Source: Yoonia ponticola (GTDB lineage: Bacteria; Pseudomonadota; Alphaproteobacteria; Rhodobacterales; Rhodobacteraceae). Taken from it: DNA of 64,000 bases. The notes beneath the pieces are model-generated. The model ran no database searches and had not been told where the DNA came from. It worked only from the letters and a program-made list of their open reading frames with translations. Of the stretch, positions 1-9,465 are shown one piece after another (positions within the stretch are counted from its first letter, which is position 1; every line of letters begins with the position of its first letter). A program made the position numbers and the translations under genes. Location of the stretch: the NCBI RefSeq assembly GCF_014199395.1, contig NZ_JACIJM010000001.1:186001-250000 (forward strand), read 5' to 3'.

Positions 1-779
1 GGGCAACATTAGGCGCCATGCAACCCGAGCAAACGCGACCGTCAGGGCAAATGCAGCCGCGCGTCTACCAAATGGATCGACCGTCGTTCAGTGCGCGATC
101 CATGACGTTCCAAGCGCAAGCTCCGCAAAGCATGACAGGTTTCGCGGAGCCCTCGGCGCGATTTGAGCCGATGCCAGCCGAAGATTCCGTGCCGCAACAT
201 CTTCCGTTGGGTGCTGCACGTGCACAGGTGCATGAAAATTATATCATTGCGCAGACCGAAACGGGCATGGTGATCGTGGATCAACATGCGGCGCACGAAC
301 GGCTTGTGTACGAAAAACTCAAAGGGCAAATGGCTGCGAATGGTGTCCCTGCACAGGCACTTTTGATCCCTGAAATCGTAGAACTGTCAGACAACGAAGT
401 CGCGACTTTGCTTGGTTTTGCGGACGACTTGCAAAAAATGGGTCTGACGATCGAGGCATTTGGTGGAAACGCGATTGCCGTGCGCGAAACACCTGCGATC
501 TTGGGCGAGATCAACGCGGCCAACATGTTGCGCGATATTCTGGACGAGCTGACCGATCAGGGCGACAGCACACAGCTGAAATCCCGCATTGATGCGATCC
601 TAAGCCGTGTGTCGTGTCATGGATCGATCCGCTCTGGCAGGCGTATGCAAGCCGATGAAATGAATGCACTTTTGCGCGAAATGGAGGCCACCCCGATGTC
701 GGGACAGTGCAACCATGGCAGGCCAACTTATGTGGAGCTAAAACTCAGTGATATCGAACGTCTGTTTGGTCGCACATGA
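1..779 (+). CDS. mutL: DNA mismatch repair protein MutL, C-terminal part (5' end outside window)
   Basis: The frame is open from base 3 with no stop, so the gene starts upstream of the window and only the linker and C-terminal dimerisation domain are present. The motif [12 protein letters not shown] at about bases 279-314 fits the DQHA-x2-E-x4-E metal-binding signature of the MutL endonuclease site, as expected in bacteria without MutH. The other endonuclease-domain motifs follow: [16 protein letters not shown] and a terminal FGR. The proline- and glutamine-rich stretch before it is the variable linker. MutL couples MutS mismatch recognition to strand nicking. The stop overlaps the next start as ATGA at 776-779, so it is probably translationally coupled to rmuC. 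Identification is firm. Confidence 0.95.
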   Translation, partial: ATLGAMQPEQTRPSGQMQPRVYQMDRPSFSARSMTFQAQAPQSMTGFAEPSARFEPMPAEDSVPQHLPLGAARAQVHENYIIAQTETGMVIVDQHAAHERLVYEKLKGQMAANGVPAQALLIPEIVELSDNEVATLLGFADDLQKMGLTIEAFGGNAIAVRETPAILGEINAANMLRDILDELTDQGDSTQLKSRIDAILSRVSCHGSIRSGRRMQADEMNALLREMEATPMSGQCNHGRPTYVELKLSDIERLFGRT

Positions 780-2014
780 TTGAAATCGCTGGCGAAAGTT
801 ACGCATTGCACGATCCACGTGTGGTCGCTGCGTTGATTGGTGTGTTGGTCGTCATCGCAGTGCTGTGGTTGCTGATTTCATCCGCTCGCAAAGCCACGCA
901 CTCGACGCTTTTGGTGCAGGATGTTGCGGCTCACATGAGCCGTTTGTCCTACGATGTGACTGCGCTGTCGCAGGGGCAACACCAGCTTGCGGGTAATATC
1001 CAAACCGTCAGCGACGCGCAGGCCAACGCCCAAGTGCGTGTGATCCAGACGATGGAAACGCGGCTGGCAGAGGTGCAAACGCAGGTTGCAGATCGTCTGG
1101 CAGATAATGCCCGAAAATCCGCGATGAGCATGTCCGAGATGCAGGAGCGGATGAAGGAAACGCTGTCTGGTTCGTCCGAGAAAACGACGCAAAGCCTGAC
1201 GCAATTACAAGAACGGTTGGCGACTATCGACAAGGCCCAGACCAATATCGAAAAACTGTCGGGCGATGTTTTGTCCCTGCAAGATATCCTGTCGAACAAA
1301 CAACGGCGCGGTATGTTTGGTGAAATCCAGCTGACGGATATTGTGTCAAAAGCGCTACCATCGGATGCTTATGCGCTGCAGGCGACGCTTTCCAACGGCA
1401 AACGTGCCGATTGTTTGGTGCACCTGCCGAACCCGCCGGGACCGATTGTCATCGACGCTAAGTTTCCGTTTGAAGCTTATGAGGTCTATGCCGCCGCCGA
1501 GACAAAACCGGAGCAGGAGGCCGCATTGCGCGATCTTGGCAACGCGGTGAAGGTCCACATCAAAGCGATTTCTGACAAATACATCATCGAAGGTGAAACC
1601 GCTGACGGCGCCATCATGTTCCTGCCTTCCGAAGCTGTCTATGCCGAGCTACACGCGCGATTGCCACATGTCGTACGCGAAGGCTTTAACGCCCGCGTTT
1701 GGATTGTGTCGCCGACGACGTGCATGGCGACGTTGAACACGATGCGCGCGATACTGAAGGATGCGCGGATGCGTGAACAGGCGGGTGAAATCCGCAAGGC
1801 ATTGCGTTTGCTGCATCGTGACGTGGAGATCATCGGCGAAAAGGCCGGTAAGCTTGAGGTCCACTTGCGTCAGGCGGGTGACGACGTCGCTGGCGTGTTG
1901 ACTGCTGCGACCCGCGCTGGGAAACGTGCGGATCGGTTGGACAATTTCGACTTTGAAGAACTCGCGCCAGATGCGGAACCAAAGGCGGTTCCACTTGCGC
2001 CGCCCGAGCCCTAG
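776..2014 (+). CDS. rmuC: DNA recombination protein RmuC
   Basis: This is a 412-residue protein with one N-terminal membrane anchor (about residues 15-36), a long Gln/Glu/Thr-rich coiled coil (about 45-180) and a conserved RmuC nuclease-like core (about 185-370, including the stretch [12 protein letters not shown]). RmuC proteins limit inversions and other rearrangements, and the fold is related to restriction-type nucleases; the exact reaction is not settled in the family. The start ATG lies inside the mutL stop (ATGA), which puts two genome-maintenance genes in one transcript. Length and domain order are normal for the family. Confidence 0.9.
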   Translation: MIEIAGESYALHDPRVVAALIGVLVVIAVLWLLISSARKATHSTLLVQDVAAHMSRLSYDVTALSQGQHQLAGNIQTVSDAQANAQVRVIQTMETRLAEVQTQVADRLADNARKSAMSMSEMQERMKETLSGSSEKTTQSLTQLQERLATIDKAQTNIEKLSGDVLSLQDILSNKQRRGMFGEIQLTDIVSKALPSDAYALQATLSNGKRADCLVHLPNPPGPIVIDAKFPFEAYEVYAAAETKPEQEAALRDLGNAVKVHIKAISDKYIIEGETADGAIMFLPSEAVYAELHARLPHVVREGFNARVWIVSPTTCMATLNTMRAILKDARMREQAGEIRKALRLLHRDVEIIGEKAGKLEVHLRQAGDDVAGVLTAATRAGKRADRLDNFDFEELAPDAEPKAVPLAPPEP

Positions 2015-2053
2015 GGGCATGGTGCACGCAATGCTTTTGAGGGAACGACTGCT

Positions 2054-2431
2054 ATGATCCGTTTGATGTCTGCTGTATTGGCAACCGCCGCACTTGTTGC
2101 TTGCACCGAGGGCCAGCCGCTCGCGGGGGGTGCGCCTGCACAGGCCAGTCGTTTTTACGCTGACGTGTTCCAAGATAAACCTTTCGACGAGGCGGCCGTT
2201 AAGGTTGTTGTATCGGAAGCTGGTGAGCTGCGGACCTACACGTTGCGCCCTTGTAATAGCGGTGCAGGTGTTTGTGGGGCCACGACTGGCGCCTATCAGG
2301 TGACGCCGGATTATTACGTTGTGTCAGGGGCTTATCCTGGCCGGACGTTCTGGTTGTCGCCCGGTGGTGATGGGTACATGTCGCGCGGTGGCGTGAATAC
2401 CAATCTTGCTTGGAACGAAGCCACCCAATAG
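2054..2431 (+). CDS. Small predicted lipoprotein, function unknown
   Basis: This is a 125-residue protein with a short signal peptide ending in a lipobox (LVAC, cysteine at about residue 17), so it is probably lipidated and exported. The mature part is rich in Gly, Tyr and Thr and has two further cysteines (RPCNSGAGVCG) that could form a disulfide in the periplasm. The start ATG is preceded by GAGGGA at an acceptable distance. It lies 40 bases after rmuC and could share its transcript. I do not recognise a family; the description rests only on the visible signal sequence and composition. Confidence 0.65.
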   Translation: MIRLMSAVLATAALVACTEGQPLAGGAPAQASRFYADVFQDKPFDEAAVKVVVSEAGELRTYTLRPCNSGAGVCGATTGAYQVTPDYYVVSGAYPGRTFWLSPGGDGYMSRGGVNTNLAWNEATQ

Positions 2432-2504
2432 ACATATTTCTGTCGAATTTACGGTTCATTAACCAATTGTGACGAGGATCGTCGCGGGATTGGGGAGTGA
2501 TCAT

Positions 2505-2777
2505 ATGACACGTTTTGGCAAATTGATCAGTGGATTTGGTGGTGTTGCACTGGTGGCCACGCTGCCGATGCTTCTAGGGGCTGCCGGTCCGACAGACCCG
2601 ATCCAAGCCACGCATTTTGTTAGCTCTGGTCGTGCCGTAAATACGATTGCAGATATGTCAGCCGCCGATCAATCGCAGGCGCGTGCGCAGATTTGGGCGC
2701 TGACAGGACGGACGAATGCGCCGACCTGTTCCGACGACGCATCCTGTTTTGAGTTGGTGCAAACGCAGCTACGTTAA
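2505..2777 (+). CDS. Small exported protein, function unknown
   Basis: This is a 90-residue protein starting at the ATG at 2505, chosen over the in-frame GTG at 2469 because GGGGAG sits about seven bases upstream and a signal peptide begins exactly there (MTRFGK followed by a hydrophobic stretch ending near GAAG). The mature part is short and has two cysteines (PTCSDDASCFE) that could pair in the periplasm. No known domain is visible. It lies just after the lipoprotein gene and may be co-transcribed. A TTTA-N7-TTAACC sequence at 2448-2464, upstream of it, resembles a CtrA site. Confidence 0.6.
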   Translation: MTRFGKLISGFGGVALVATLPMLLGAAGPTDPIQATHFVSSGRAVNTIADMSAADQSQARAQIWALTGRTNAPTCSDDASCFELVQTQLR

Positions 2778-2787
2778 TGTGCTGCGC

Positions 2788-3825
2788 TTAGAGGTGAGCA
2801 CTAAATTCGGACCGCGCGCGTTCCCACACACCGTCGCCCAAGTTATCTAGCCCCAAAAGATGTGGCAGCAACTGTGCCGCGAAATCTTCGCTGCTTTCAC
2901 GTGGTAACAATGACGGCAGGTTATCAATCGCCATCACGTCCAGCGGCGGTGCATCGTGGACGCGCAGCACAGGACTGGCCCAAGTCGTCGCACGGTCGTA
3001 GACCTTGATCGGGGAGAAATCGCTGTCAGGGTCGCAGGCAATATCGCCGATGACACGCAGTTTACGTGGGTCAGTGACAGTGCTGGCGGGTACAAAAACG
3101 GGTGTGCCGTGACGTGCGAGAATGCAGTTCAGGAAAATGTCGTGCTGCAACACTTGGGGGAAGGGGCCACCGCTGGCGGTTTCGGCGATATCCCAACCGG
3201 TAACGGATAGCCCAAGCGCCTTGCATAGATCGGCCGCACCGGTACCCACGCGGCCAAGTGCGCCGATGATCAAGGTCGTGGGCTTTTGCCCGTTTAGCGC
3301 TGTTGCGATCCGCTCTTGCAGATCAGAGGCATCCGAGACGCCTTGCACATCGGCCAAACCTGTTCCGTTTTGCTGCGCGGCCCATGCCAGTAGCGACATG
3401 GCCGATCCTGCATAACCAGCCCAATAGCCGAATGCCGCGACACGACGTCCATCCAGATCAACCAGATATTCGAGATCATACAGAGTGCCGCCGCCTTCTT
3501 TGAAACGGTCGAGCAGGATGCGCCCGCTTGGCTGGTCTTTGTATGCATGGCCGAACATGATGTGGCGGTGGATAAGGGGCGTGCCGTCCTCGGGCAGTTC
3601 CTTGAGGCCAAAGATAATCGCGTCGAGCGGCGCATCTGGCCAGCTACCGAGTGGCGCGATACCACAACCGACTTCGCTATATTCAGAGGTCGGAATGCAG
3701 CGATCTGTGCTGTCTTCCACCGTGACAGTGAACCCTGCGGCGAGCATTTCTGCGGCACCTGCGGGCGTCAGCCCCACGCGGGTTTCGTGGTGGCGGGGTT
3801 CTGCGCGTAGCCAAATATGGGTCAT
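2788..3825 (-). CDS. Saccharopine dehydrogenase-like enzyme (Lys1 type)
   Basis: This is a 345-residue protein related to NAD-dependent saccharopine dehydrogenase (L-lysine-forming) and, more distantly, alanine dehydrogenase. It has an N-terminal substrate domain with KELPED and FGHAYK, which carry the Lys and His expected in the active site, then a Rossmann segment with GALGRVG near residue 190. Family enzymes interconvert saccharopine with lysine and 2-oxoglutarate. Whether it serves lysine breakdown or another imino-acid reduction here is not visible. Its start overlaps the GST stop (3822-3825), so it is the last gene of a minus-strand run that begins at yaaA. Confidence 0.75.
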   Translation of the reverse strand: MTHIWLRAEPRHHETRVGLTPAGAAEMLAAGFTVTVEDSTDRCIPTSEYSEVGCGIAPLGSWPDAPLDAIIFGLKELPEDGTPLIHRHIMFGHAYKDQPSGRILLDRFKEGGGTLYDLEYLVDLDGRRVAAFGYWAGYAGSAMSLLAWAAQQNGTGLADVQGVSDASDLQERIATALNGQKPTTLIIGALGRVGTGAADLCKALGLSVTGWDIAETASGGPFPQVLQHDIFLNCILARHGTPVFVPASTVTDPRKLRVIGDIACDPDSDFSPIKVYDRATTWASPVLRVHDAPPLDVMAIDNLPSLLPRESSEDFAAQLLPHLLGLDNLGDGVWERARSEFSAHL

Positions 3826-4430
3826 AACATGCCTTTTGCGGTGACTGCTTGAACGGAAGGGCGGGCGCGCATCAAGTTTACAAATGCAGCCAGTTTCGGA
3901 AATTTTGCGAGGTCCACACCGTCGCCCGGCACCCAGCTAAGGACCACGAACAGGTAAGGGTCGGCGATGCTGATGTCGGTACTGACGAATGGGTCAAGTT
4001 CTAGCTTGCTTTCCAGATACGCACAGGACGCGGCCATTGTTTCAGGCACTTTTGCAGTCATATCGTCAAAGCTGGACTGTTGATCCGCCCAGCGATGTCC
4101 GCGCATTTTATGGGCATGGTTCACATGCATGGTCGAGGCGAGGTAATACATCACTTCGCGCATTCTAGCTGCGGCCAGCGGTGTGTCGGGCATCAACTGT
4201 GCCGACGTGTCCGCGATGAACTCTAGGATCGCGCCCGTCTCGGTTAAGGTGCCTGCACCTGTGATCAACGACGGCACGCGGCCTTTGGGGTTCACGGCCA
4301 GATATTCGGGTGATCCCTGCGCACCAGTCGCGAAATCCACAGCAACAGCATCGTAGGCAAGTCCTGCCTCTTCCAGTGCAATCGCCACGGCAATCGAAAT
4401 TGTCTTGGGGGCGTAATGAAGCGTTAACAT
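3822..4430 (-). CDS. Glutathione S-transferase family protein
   Basis: The 202-residue product starts at the ATG at 4430 (MLTLHYAPKTISIAV). The frame is open further upstream, but that stretch overlaps the phosphatase gene and looks non-coding. It has the thioredoxin-like GST N-domain, with NPKGRVPSL for the cis-proline loop and ETGAILEFIA for the glutathione gamma-glutamyl contact, then the all-helical C-domain with SIADPYLF. It probably conjugates or reduces small electrophiles using glutathione in the cytosol. It sits 11 bases after the phosphatase gene and overlaps the dehydrogenase start by four bases, which indicates one operon. Confidence 0.88.
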   Translation of the reverse strand: MLTLHYAPKTISIAVAIALEEAGLAYDAVAVDFATGAQGSPEYLAVNPKGRVPSLITGAGTLTETGAILEFIADTSAQLMPDTPLAAARMREVMYYLASTMHVNHAHKMRGHRWADQQSSFDDMTAKVPETMAASCAYLESKLELDPFVSTDISIADPYLFVVLSWVPGDGVDLAKFPKLAAFVNLMRARPSVQAVTAKGML

Positions 4431-4441
4431 CGTGTATCCAA

Positions 4442-5089
4442 TCAGTAGTGGGTACGGGCGGTTAGGCGATCCGCGTGGTCCAGATGCGGTGATCCGTTGA
4501 ACGCGGACACAAGCGGGCCGTGATCGGTGACATGGATGCGGTGCACGGACGTGTTCAGGATCGGCAAGGCAATCCGCGCCATTTGCGGAATGTCGAGCCC
4601 AAGGATGCGCGATACCGATTGCGCGATGATCCCGCCGGACGTGACACACAGAATACGCCGCCCCGGTTGGGCTGCCAAATCCATCATGTCCTGCACGCGG
4701 TCTGTGAACGCCTGATAGGTTTCTGTGCCTTTGATGTGGCCGTCTCTCCATGCGCTCAGGGTCGCTGGGAAATGCGTCACAAAATCTTCAGGTGAAGAAC
4801 GAGCGATTTCGGGGTTATGGGCGGCCATTTCGTCTGTCAGGTCGTAATAAGCGATCTCGTTCAGCCGCTCGTCGACAGTCACGTTGTCAAAGCCCATGTC
4901 TGCTGCGGTTTCCTTTTGTCGCCGCAGTGATCCGCTGAACACCTCGTCAAACGGGCCGTCATGTTCGTGAATCCATTCGCCCAACCATTTGGCCTGCTGA
5001 TGACCCAAATCTGACAATTTATCGTAGTCGATTTCATTCGTCGCAGCAGAGTTTGCCTGCCCGTGCCGCACCAGTGTAATTTCGCCCAT
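4442..5089 (-). CDS. Histidine phosphatase (phosphoglycerate mutase-like) family protein
   Basis: This is a 215-residue member of the histidine phosphatase superfamily. The catalytic LVRHG motif is at residues 6-10 with nucleophile His9, and FSGSLRRQKET supplies the expected phosphate-binding Arg. The second half of the signature reads CVTSGGII at residues 148-155, with Ser151 where most members carry the second catalytic His (VxHGG). This occurs in a known subset of the family, so it may still be a phosphatase, or it may have lost activity. The substrate is unknown. It lies between yaaA (70-base gap) and GST (11-base gap), all on the minus strand. Confidence 0.85.
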   Translation of the reverse strand: MGEITLVRHGQANSAATNEIDYDKLSDLGHQQAKWLGEWIHEHDGPFDEVFSGSLRRQKETAADMGFDNVTVDERLNEIAYYDLTDEMAAHNPEIARSSPEDFVTHFPATLSAWRDGHIKGTETYQAFTDRVQDMMDLAAQPGRRILCVTSGGIIAQSVSRILGLDIPQMARIALPILNTSVHRIHVTDHGPLVSAFNGSPHLDHADRLTARTHY

Positions 5090-5159
5090 AACGTTCCCTT
5101 TTTCCTTAGGGTCAGACGTAGGGGCTCAGTGGGCGGATGGCAATGTCAGGATGCTGAGA

Positions 5160-5939
5160 TCATGCCTTGGCGTCAGGATAGGGGCGGACAAAGACCCATT
5201 TATCGCCTTCAGACAGGTCCGCATCGTAGGCGTAGCCGCCTGTCGTGAACTCTTTGATTTGTTCAGGCGATGTGGCGCGTTCTTGGGTCAGGAACCGTGC
5301 CATCGCTCCGCGTGCGCGCTTTGCAAAGAAGGACACAATGCGGGGTTTGCCGTCTTTGACTTCCATGAACTGCGGCGTGATCACGCGCAATTTCAACGCC
5401 TTGCGATCCGCCGCGCCAAAGTATTCCTGAGAGGCGCAGTTGACCAACGTGTCGGTTTCAATCTCTGCGGCTTGGGTGTTCAGCGCTTTGGCAATATCAT
5501 CGCCCCAGTAGTCATACAGGGACTTGCCACGACGGGTTTTCAAACGACTGCCCATTTCCAAACGGTAAGGCTGGATGGCGTCAAGCGGGCGTAACAAGCC
5601 GTAAAGCCCTGACAAAATGCGTAGGTGGCTTTGGGCCCAATCCAAATCCTCGGGCTCTAGCGTTTTGGCCTCTAGGCCCTGATAGGTGTCGCCGTTAAAC
5701 GCCAATGCGGCGGGCTTTGTCATTTCGGGCGAAGGCTCTGCCTCGAACGCTTGAAATCGGTCGCGGTTCAGGCGGGCCAGATCGTCAGAGATGCTCATTA
5801 AGTCGCGCAACCCGCCTAGCGTTAGGTTCTTGGCGGTTTTGGACAGCCGCACCGCGTCGTCTTGAAAGTCGGGCTGCGTCGGTGTGATCGCGACAGGGTC
5901 CATGTCCAATGACTTGGCGGGTGAAATGACAGTGATCAT
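5160..5939 (-). CDS. yaaA: Peroxide stress protein YaaA
   Basis: This is a 259-residue protein of the YaaA/UPF0246 family, which lowers intracellular free iron and limits DNA damage under hydrogen peroxide. The family start MITVISPAKSLD is read from the ATG at 5939; a longer frame exists but lacks family similarity, and AAGGA lies about eleven bases upstream of the chosen start. Typical segments include LYGLLRPLD, IQPYRLEMG, LVNCASQEYF and the C-terminal basic and aromatic region. It appears to be the first gene of a minus-strand run and is divergent from the ECF sigma gene across a 175-base intergenic region. Confidence 0.92.
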   Translation of the reverse strand: MITVISPAKSLDMDPVAITPTQPDFQDDAVRLSKTAKNLTLGGLRDLMSISDDLARLNRDRFQAFEAEPSPEMTKPAALAFNGDTYQGLEAKTLEPEDLDWAQSHLRILSGLYGLLRPLDAIQPYRLEMGSRLKTRRGKSLYDYWGDDIAKALNTQAAEIETDTLVNCASQEYFGAADRKALKLRVITPQFMEVKDGKPRIVSFFAKRARGAMARFLTQERATSPEQIKEFTTGGYAYDADLSEGDKWVFVRPYPDAKA

Positions 5940-6114
5940 CGGGCGGCATCCTTGAAGCGTGCAAATTTGGGCTAGATGTACCATGCGAGAAGCCATTGAC
6001 CAGTCGTCGCGGACAGATGTTCACAGCGATGTCATTTATTAATGCGCGGCTCTCAGAACTACGTTATCGAGAAACCTGCATTGAACAGCATCAGCGACCA
6101 AAGGCCAGCCCCCT

Positions 6115-6654
6115 ATGACGCGACAAGAAATCGAAACCCTGATTGGCAGTGTCGCACTGGGCGACCGTAAGGCATTCAATTCGCTTTATGATGCGACGAG
6201 TGCGAAACTTTTGGGCGTCTGCCTGCGTATCTTACGTGATCGGGCTGCAGCAGAGGACGCCATGCAAGATACGTTTATCAAAGTTTGGAAGAACGCTGAT
6301 CGCTTTGCGGTAAACGGCTATAGTCCGATGACGTGGTTAATTACGATTGCGCGGAATACGTCGATTGACCGCTTGCGTGCGTCCAAGCCGACCGCTGACA
6401 TTGACGATTACACCGACACCATCGCAGCCAGCGGTCCGACAGCCGAAGGCCGCATTATCGCAACAGGCGAAGCGCGACGCATCACCAATTGCTTCGCTGA
6501 ATTAGAACCGACACGCAGTGCGGCGATTAAGGCGGCCTATCTTGACGGTCTGCCTTATGCTGAACTTGCACAGAAATTTAACGTCCCACTCAACACGATG
6601 CGCACATGGCTGCGACGCGGCCTGATCGCATTAAGAGAGTGTTTGTCCAAATGA
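6115..6654 (+). CDS. ECF-type RNA polymerase sigma factor
   Basis: This is a 179-residue sigma-70 family protein with only regions 2 and 4. Region 2 is at about 25-95 (LRILRDRAAAEDAMQDTFIKVWK and MTWLITIARN are recognisable pieces), and region 4 with its helix-turn-helix at about 125-175 (LPYAELAQKFNVPLNTMRTWLRRG). It should direct polymerase to a stress regulon. The next gene overlaps it as ATGA and encodes a membrane protein of the RskA type, almost certainly its anti-sigma factor. AAGG lies about ten bases before the ATG. The inducing signal is not visible. Confidence 0.92.
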   Translation: MTRQEIETLIGSVALGDRKAFNSLYDATSAKLLGVCLRILRDRAAAEDAMQDTFIKVWKNADRFAVNGYSPMTWLITIARNTSIDRLRASKPTADIDDYTDTIAASGPTAEGRIIATGEARRITNCFAELEPTRSAAIKAAYLDGLPYAELAQKFNVPLNTMRTWLRRGLIALRECLSK

Positions 6655-7346
6655 GCAATCCATCCGATATGACCCCTGACGACACTGAATTTGCTGGTGA
6701 ATATGTACTTCGTGTTCTGCCTGAAGACGCGCACCGTGCAGCCGCCGCGCGTGCGGCCTCTGACCCCACTTTTGCGGCAGAGATACGCATCTGGGAGGAC
6801 AGGCTTGCGTCACTGACCGATGAAATCATGCCGGTAACGCCATCGTCCATCGCGAAAACCGATCTGATGGAACAGCTGTTTGGCGTTGATCCAAGACCTA
6901 GCTTTATGGAGCGTGTGAGCTTCTGGAAGGGCCTGACCGTCGCACTTTCTGCGGCTGCGATTGCGTCGACGCTGATTATATTCGGCCCGACGGAACCTGT
7001 GCTTAATGGTCCAGTTTACGTGACCGAACTCGCCGATGACACCGACAGCCTGCGTATTTTGGCTGTGTACGATGCGGATACGCAAGGTGTGCAAATCACT
7101 CGCACGGCTGGTGCTGCGGTTGATGGGCGCAGTCTGGAATTGTGGTTCATTGGTGAAGGCCAAGAGGCGCAATCTATGGGCATTCTGTCTGAGGACGAGG
7201 CGAATGAAACGCTGGCGCTGCCTGCGGTCTGGCTCGACGGTGTCGATAGCTGGAGCCTTGCGATCACGGACGAACCGTTTGGTGGATCACCAACAGGTAA
7301 GGCCACTGGTCCGATCCTTGCAGCATCGCAAATGACGCGGCTGTAG
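6651..7346 (+). CDS. Membrane-bound anti-sigma factor, RskA-like
   Basis: The 231-residue product is read from the ATG at 6651, which overlaps the sigma stop. It has a cytosolic N-domain of about 85 residues (EYVLRVLPEDAHRAA resembles the anti-sigma N-terminal helices), one membrane segment near 91-110 (LTVALSAAAIASTLIIFG) and a periplasmic RskA-type C-domain containing LELWFIGEG and WSLAITDEP. No zinc-binding HxxxCxxC motif is seen, so it is not of the ChrR/ZAS class. It should hold the sigma factor inactive at the membrane until its outer domain is cleaved or altered. The C-terminal GSPTGKATGPILA is typical of the family. Confidence 0.88.
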   Translation: MSNPSDMTPDDTEFAGEYVLRVLPEDAHRAAAARAASDPTFAAEIRIWEDRLASLTDEIMPVTPSSIAKTDLMEQLFGVDPRPSFMERVSFWKGLTVALSAAAIASTLIIFGPTEPVLNGPVYVTELADDTDSLRILAVYDADTQGVQITRTAGAAVDGRSLELWFIGEGQEAQSMGILSEDEANETLALPAVWLDGVDSWSLAITDEPFGGSPTGKATGPILAASQMTRL

Positions 7347-7348
7347 CC

Positions 7349-9385
7349 TCAGGCGCTTTCCAGTACCTCTAAGAATGCATCGCCAAACCGTTCGGCGTAT
7401 TTCTCGCCAATCAACCGCTCGATTGCGCTGCTATCAGCACCGCGCAATTGGGCGACTTTGGCCAGCATCGACGCGCTGAGGCTCATGGGTTTGTCTGCGC
7501 CGTGCGGACCGCGTTGCAGTTCTGATTGTACGGCCAGCAGACGGTCATACACTTCGCCCTCGTTGCGACCAGCCAGCTTGCGGCGTTGCGGGTGAAGTTG
7601 TTGTGCTTCGCCAGCAATGACCTCAAGAAATGCATTGCCGTAGCTTTCCAGCTTTTTCGCGCCCACGCCACCAATCCGAGCCATATCGTCGAGCGTCATG
7701 GGCCGCTTTTCAGCCATTTCGATCAGGGAGCGATCATTGAAGATAATGTAGGCGGGGGCGTTGGCTTGTTCTGCCAGATAACGGCGTTTCGCCTTGAGCG
7801 CAGAGAGCAGCGGCGCGTCTTCTTCGCTGACCATTTGGCGGACTTTGGGCCCAGTGCCTTTGGCCGCGCGAATGGTATCGCGACGCAACTCAATGTTGGC
7901 TTCGCCTTTGAGGATCGGGATTGCCCCGTCGGTCATACGCAAGGCACCATGTCGTGCAGGATCAGGCCGCATCAAATCGTGGCCCATCATTTGCCGGAAA
8001 ATCGCCTGCCATTGGCGGCGGTCATATTCCTTGCCGACGCCGTATGTGGGCAAGCTGTCGTGGCCGCGTTGCCGGATTTTATCGGTATTTGCACCGAGCA
8101 GTATGTCGATCAAATGGCCAGATCCAAACCATTCTTCGGTACGCAACGCGGCAGACAGGGCCATCCGCACAGGCGTTGTCGCGTCGAAAATCTCGGCAGG
8201 TTTGTCGCACAGATCGCATTTACCACAGGGCTGCGGGTCTTCACCAAAATAGCGTAGCAGGTTCACACGGCGACAGCGCAATGCCTCTGCCAGCCCCAGC
8301 AGCGCGTTCAATCGGCCATGATCAGCGGCGCGGCGTTCAGGTGGGGCGATGCCTTCGTCGATTTGCTGGCGGCGGTAGCGGATGTCATCGGGCCCAAATA
8401 ACGTCAGCGTTTCCGCCGGATCACCGTCGCGACCCGCGCGACCGATTTCCTGATAATAAGCCTCGATCGACTTGGGTAGGTCAGCATGGGCGACCCAGCG
8501 GATATCGGGTTTGTCGATCCCCATGCCAAAGGCCACAGTCGCGACGACGATCAAGCCGTCTTCTTGCTGGAACCGACGTTCCACATCGCGGCGCTCTTCG
8601 GCGTCCATGCCACCGTGATAATAGCAGGCAGAATGCCCCGCCTCGCGTAGTGCCCCTGCCAGCGTTTCGGTCTTTGCACGGGTACCACAATAGACGATGC
8701 CGGATTGACCTTTTCGGGCGGCGGCAAAGTTGAGGATCTGGGCGCGCGGCCCGTCTTTGACTTGGAAGGCGAGGTGGATGTTAGGGCGATCAAAGCCATA
8801 GAGAAACGTCGCCGGGGTTTCGCCGTCGAACAGCTTGCGAATGATTTCTTCTTGGGTTTCGGCATCGGCCGTCGCGGTAAAGGCGGCAAGCGGCACATCC
8901 AACGCGGCCCGCAGATCACCGATCCGCAGATAATCAGGGCGGAAATCGTGCCCCCATTGGCTGACACAATGGGCCTCGTCCACCGCGATCATGCTGACAC
9001 CCGCACGGCGCAGCATAGCCATGGTCCCGCTCGATGAAAGACGTTCGGGCGCCATGTAGAGCAGTTTCAGCGTGCCAGCCTCTAAACCGCGCCACACCGC
9101 ATCGGTTTCTTCGTCGGTGTTGCCAGAGGTCAGCGCACCGGCCTCAACACCTGCTTCGCGCAAGCCACGGACTTGGTCGCGCATCAGCGCAATCAGCGGA
9201 GAAATGACGACCGTGACACCGTCGCGAACTAGCGCAGGCAATTGAAAACAAAGAGATTTGCCGCCGCCCGTGGGCATAATGGCAAGGGTATTGCGCCCTT
9301 CGACGACCGCTTCGACGATCTCTTGTTGTCCCGGACGGAAGGCATCGAAGCCAAACACATCACGAAGTAGCGTGGCAGCGCCCAT
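7349..9385 (-). CDS. recQ: ATP-dependent DNA helicase RecQ
   Basis: This is a 678-residue superfamily 2 helicase. Walker A is TGGGKS at about 39-44 and the DEAH box at 136-139, followed by helicase motifs ending at QEIGRAGRDG. The zinc-binding subdomain has CGKCDLCDKP, a winged-helix region follows, and an HRDC domain lies near 515-590 (MTLDDMARIGGVGAKKLESYG). About 80 extra residues follow the HRDC domain. RecQ unwinds recombination and stalled-fork intermediates in the 3'-to-5' direction. Its end lies two bases from the convergent anti-sigma gene stop. Domain order and length are normal. Confidence 0.95.
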   Translation of the reverse strand: MGAATLLRDVFGFDAFRPGQQEIVEAVVEGRNTLAIMPTGGGKSLCFQLPALVRDGVTVVISPLIALMRDQVRGLREAGVEAGALTSGNTDEETDAVWRGLEAGTLKLLYMAPERLSSSGTMAMLRRAGVSMIAVDEAHCVSQWGHDFRPDYLRIGDLRAALDVPLAAFTATADAETQEEIIRKLFDGETPATFLYGFDRPNIHLAFQVKDGPRAQILNFAAARKGQSGIVYCGTRAKTETLAGALREAGHSACYYHGGMDAEERRDVERRFQQEDGLIVVATVAFGMGIDKPDIRWVAHADLPKSIEAYYQEIGRAGRDGDPAETLTLFGPDDIRYRRQQIDEGIAPPERRAADHGRLNALLGLAEALRCRRVNLLRYFGEDPQPCGKCDLCDKPAEIFDATTPVRMALSAALRTEEWFGSGHLIDILLGANTDKIRQRGHDSLPTYGVGKEYDRRQWQAIFRQMMGHDLMRPDPARHGALRMTDGAIPILKGEANIELRRDTIRAAKGTGPKVRQMVSEEDAPLLSALKAKRRYLAEQANAPAYIIFNDRSLIEMAEKRPMTLDDMARIGGVGAKKLESYGNAFLEVIAGEAQQLHPQRRKLAGRNEGEVYDRLLAVQSELQRGPHGADKPMSLSASMLAKVAQLRGADSSAIERLIGEKYAERFGDAFLEVLESA

Positions 9386-9465
9386 CGGGGAAATCCTGTT
9401 GGTTTTTATTGTATGCTCGTTTGCGTGACAATCTCATATGAACGCACGACGGACAAGAGGGAAGG

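Noticed and set aside
4431-4751. N-terminal extension of the GST upstream of 4430
   Set aside because: It runs through the phosphatase gene in another frame and has no GST-like sequence; the family start is at 4430.
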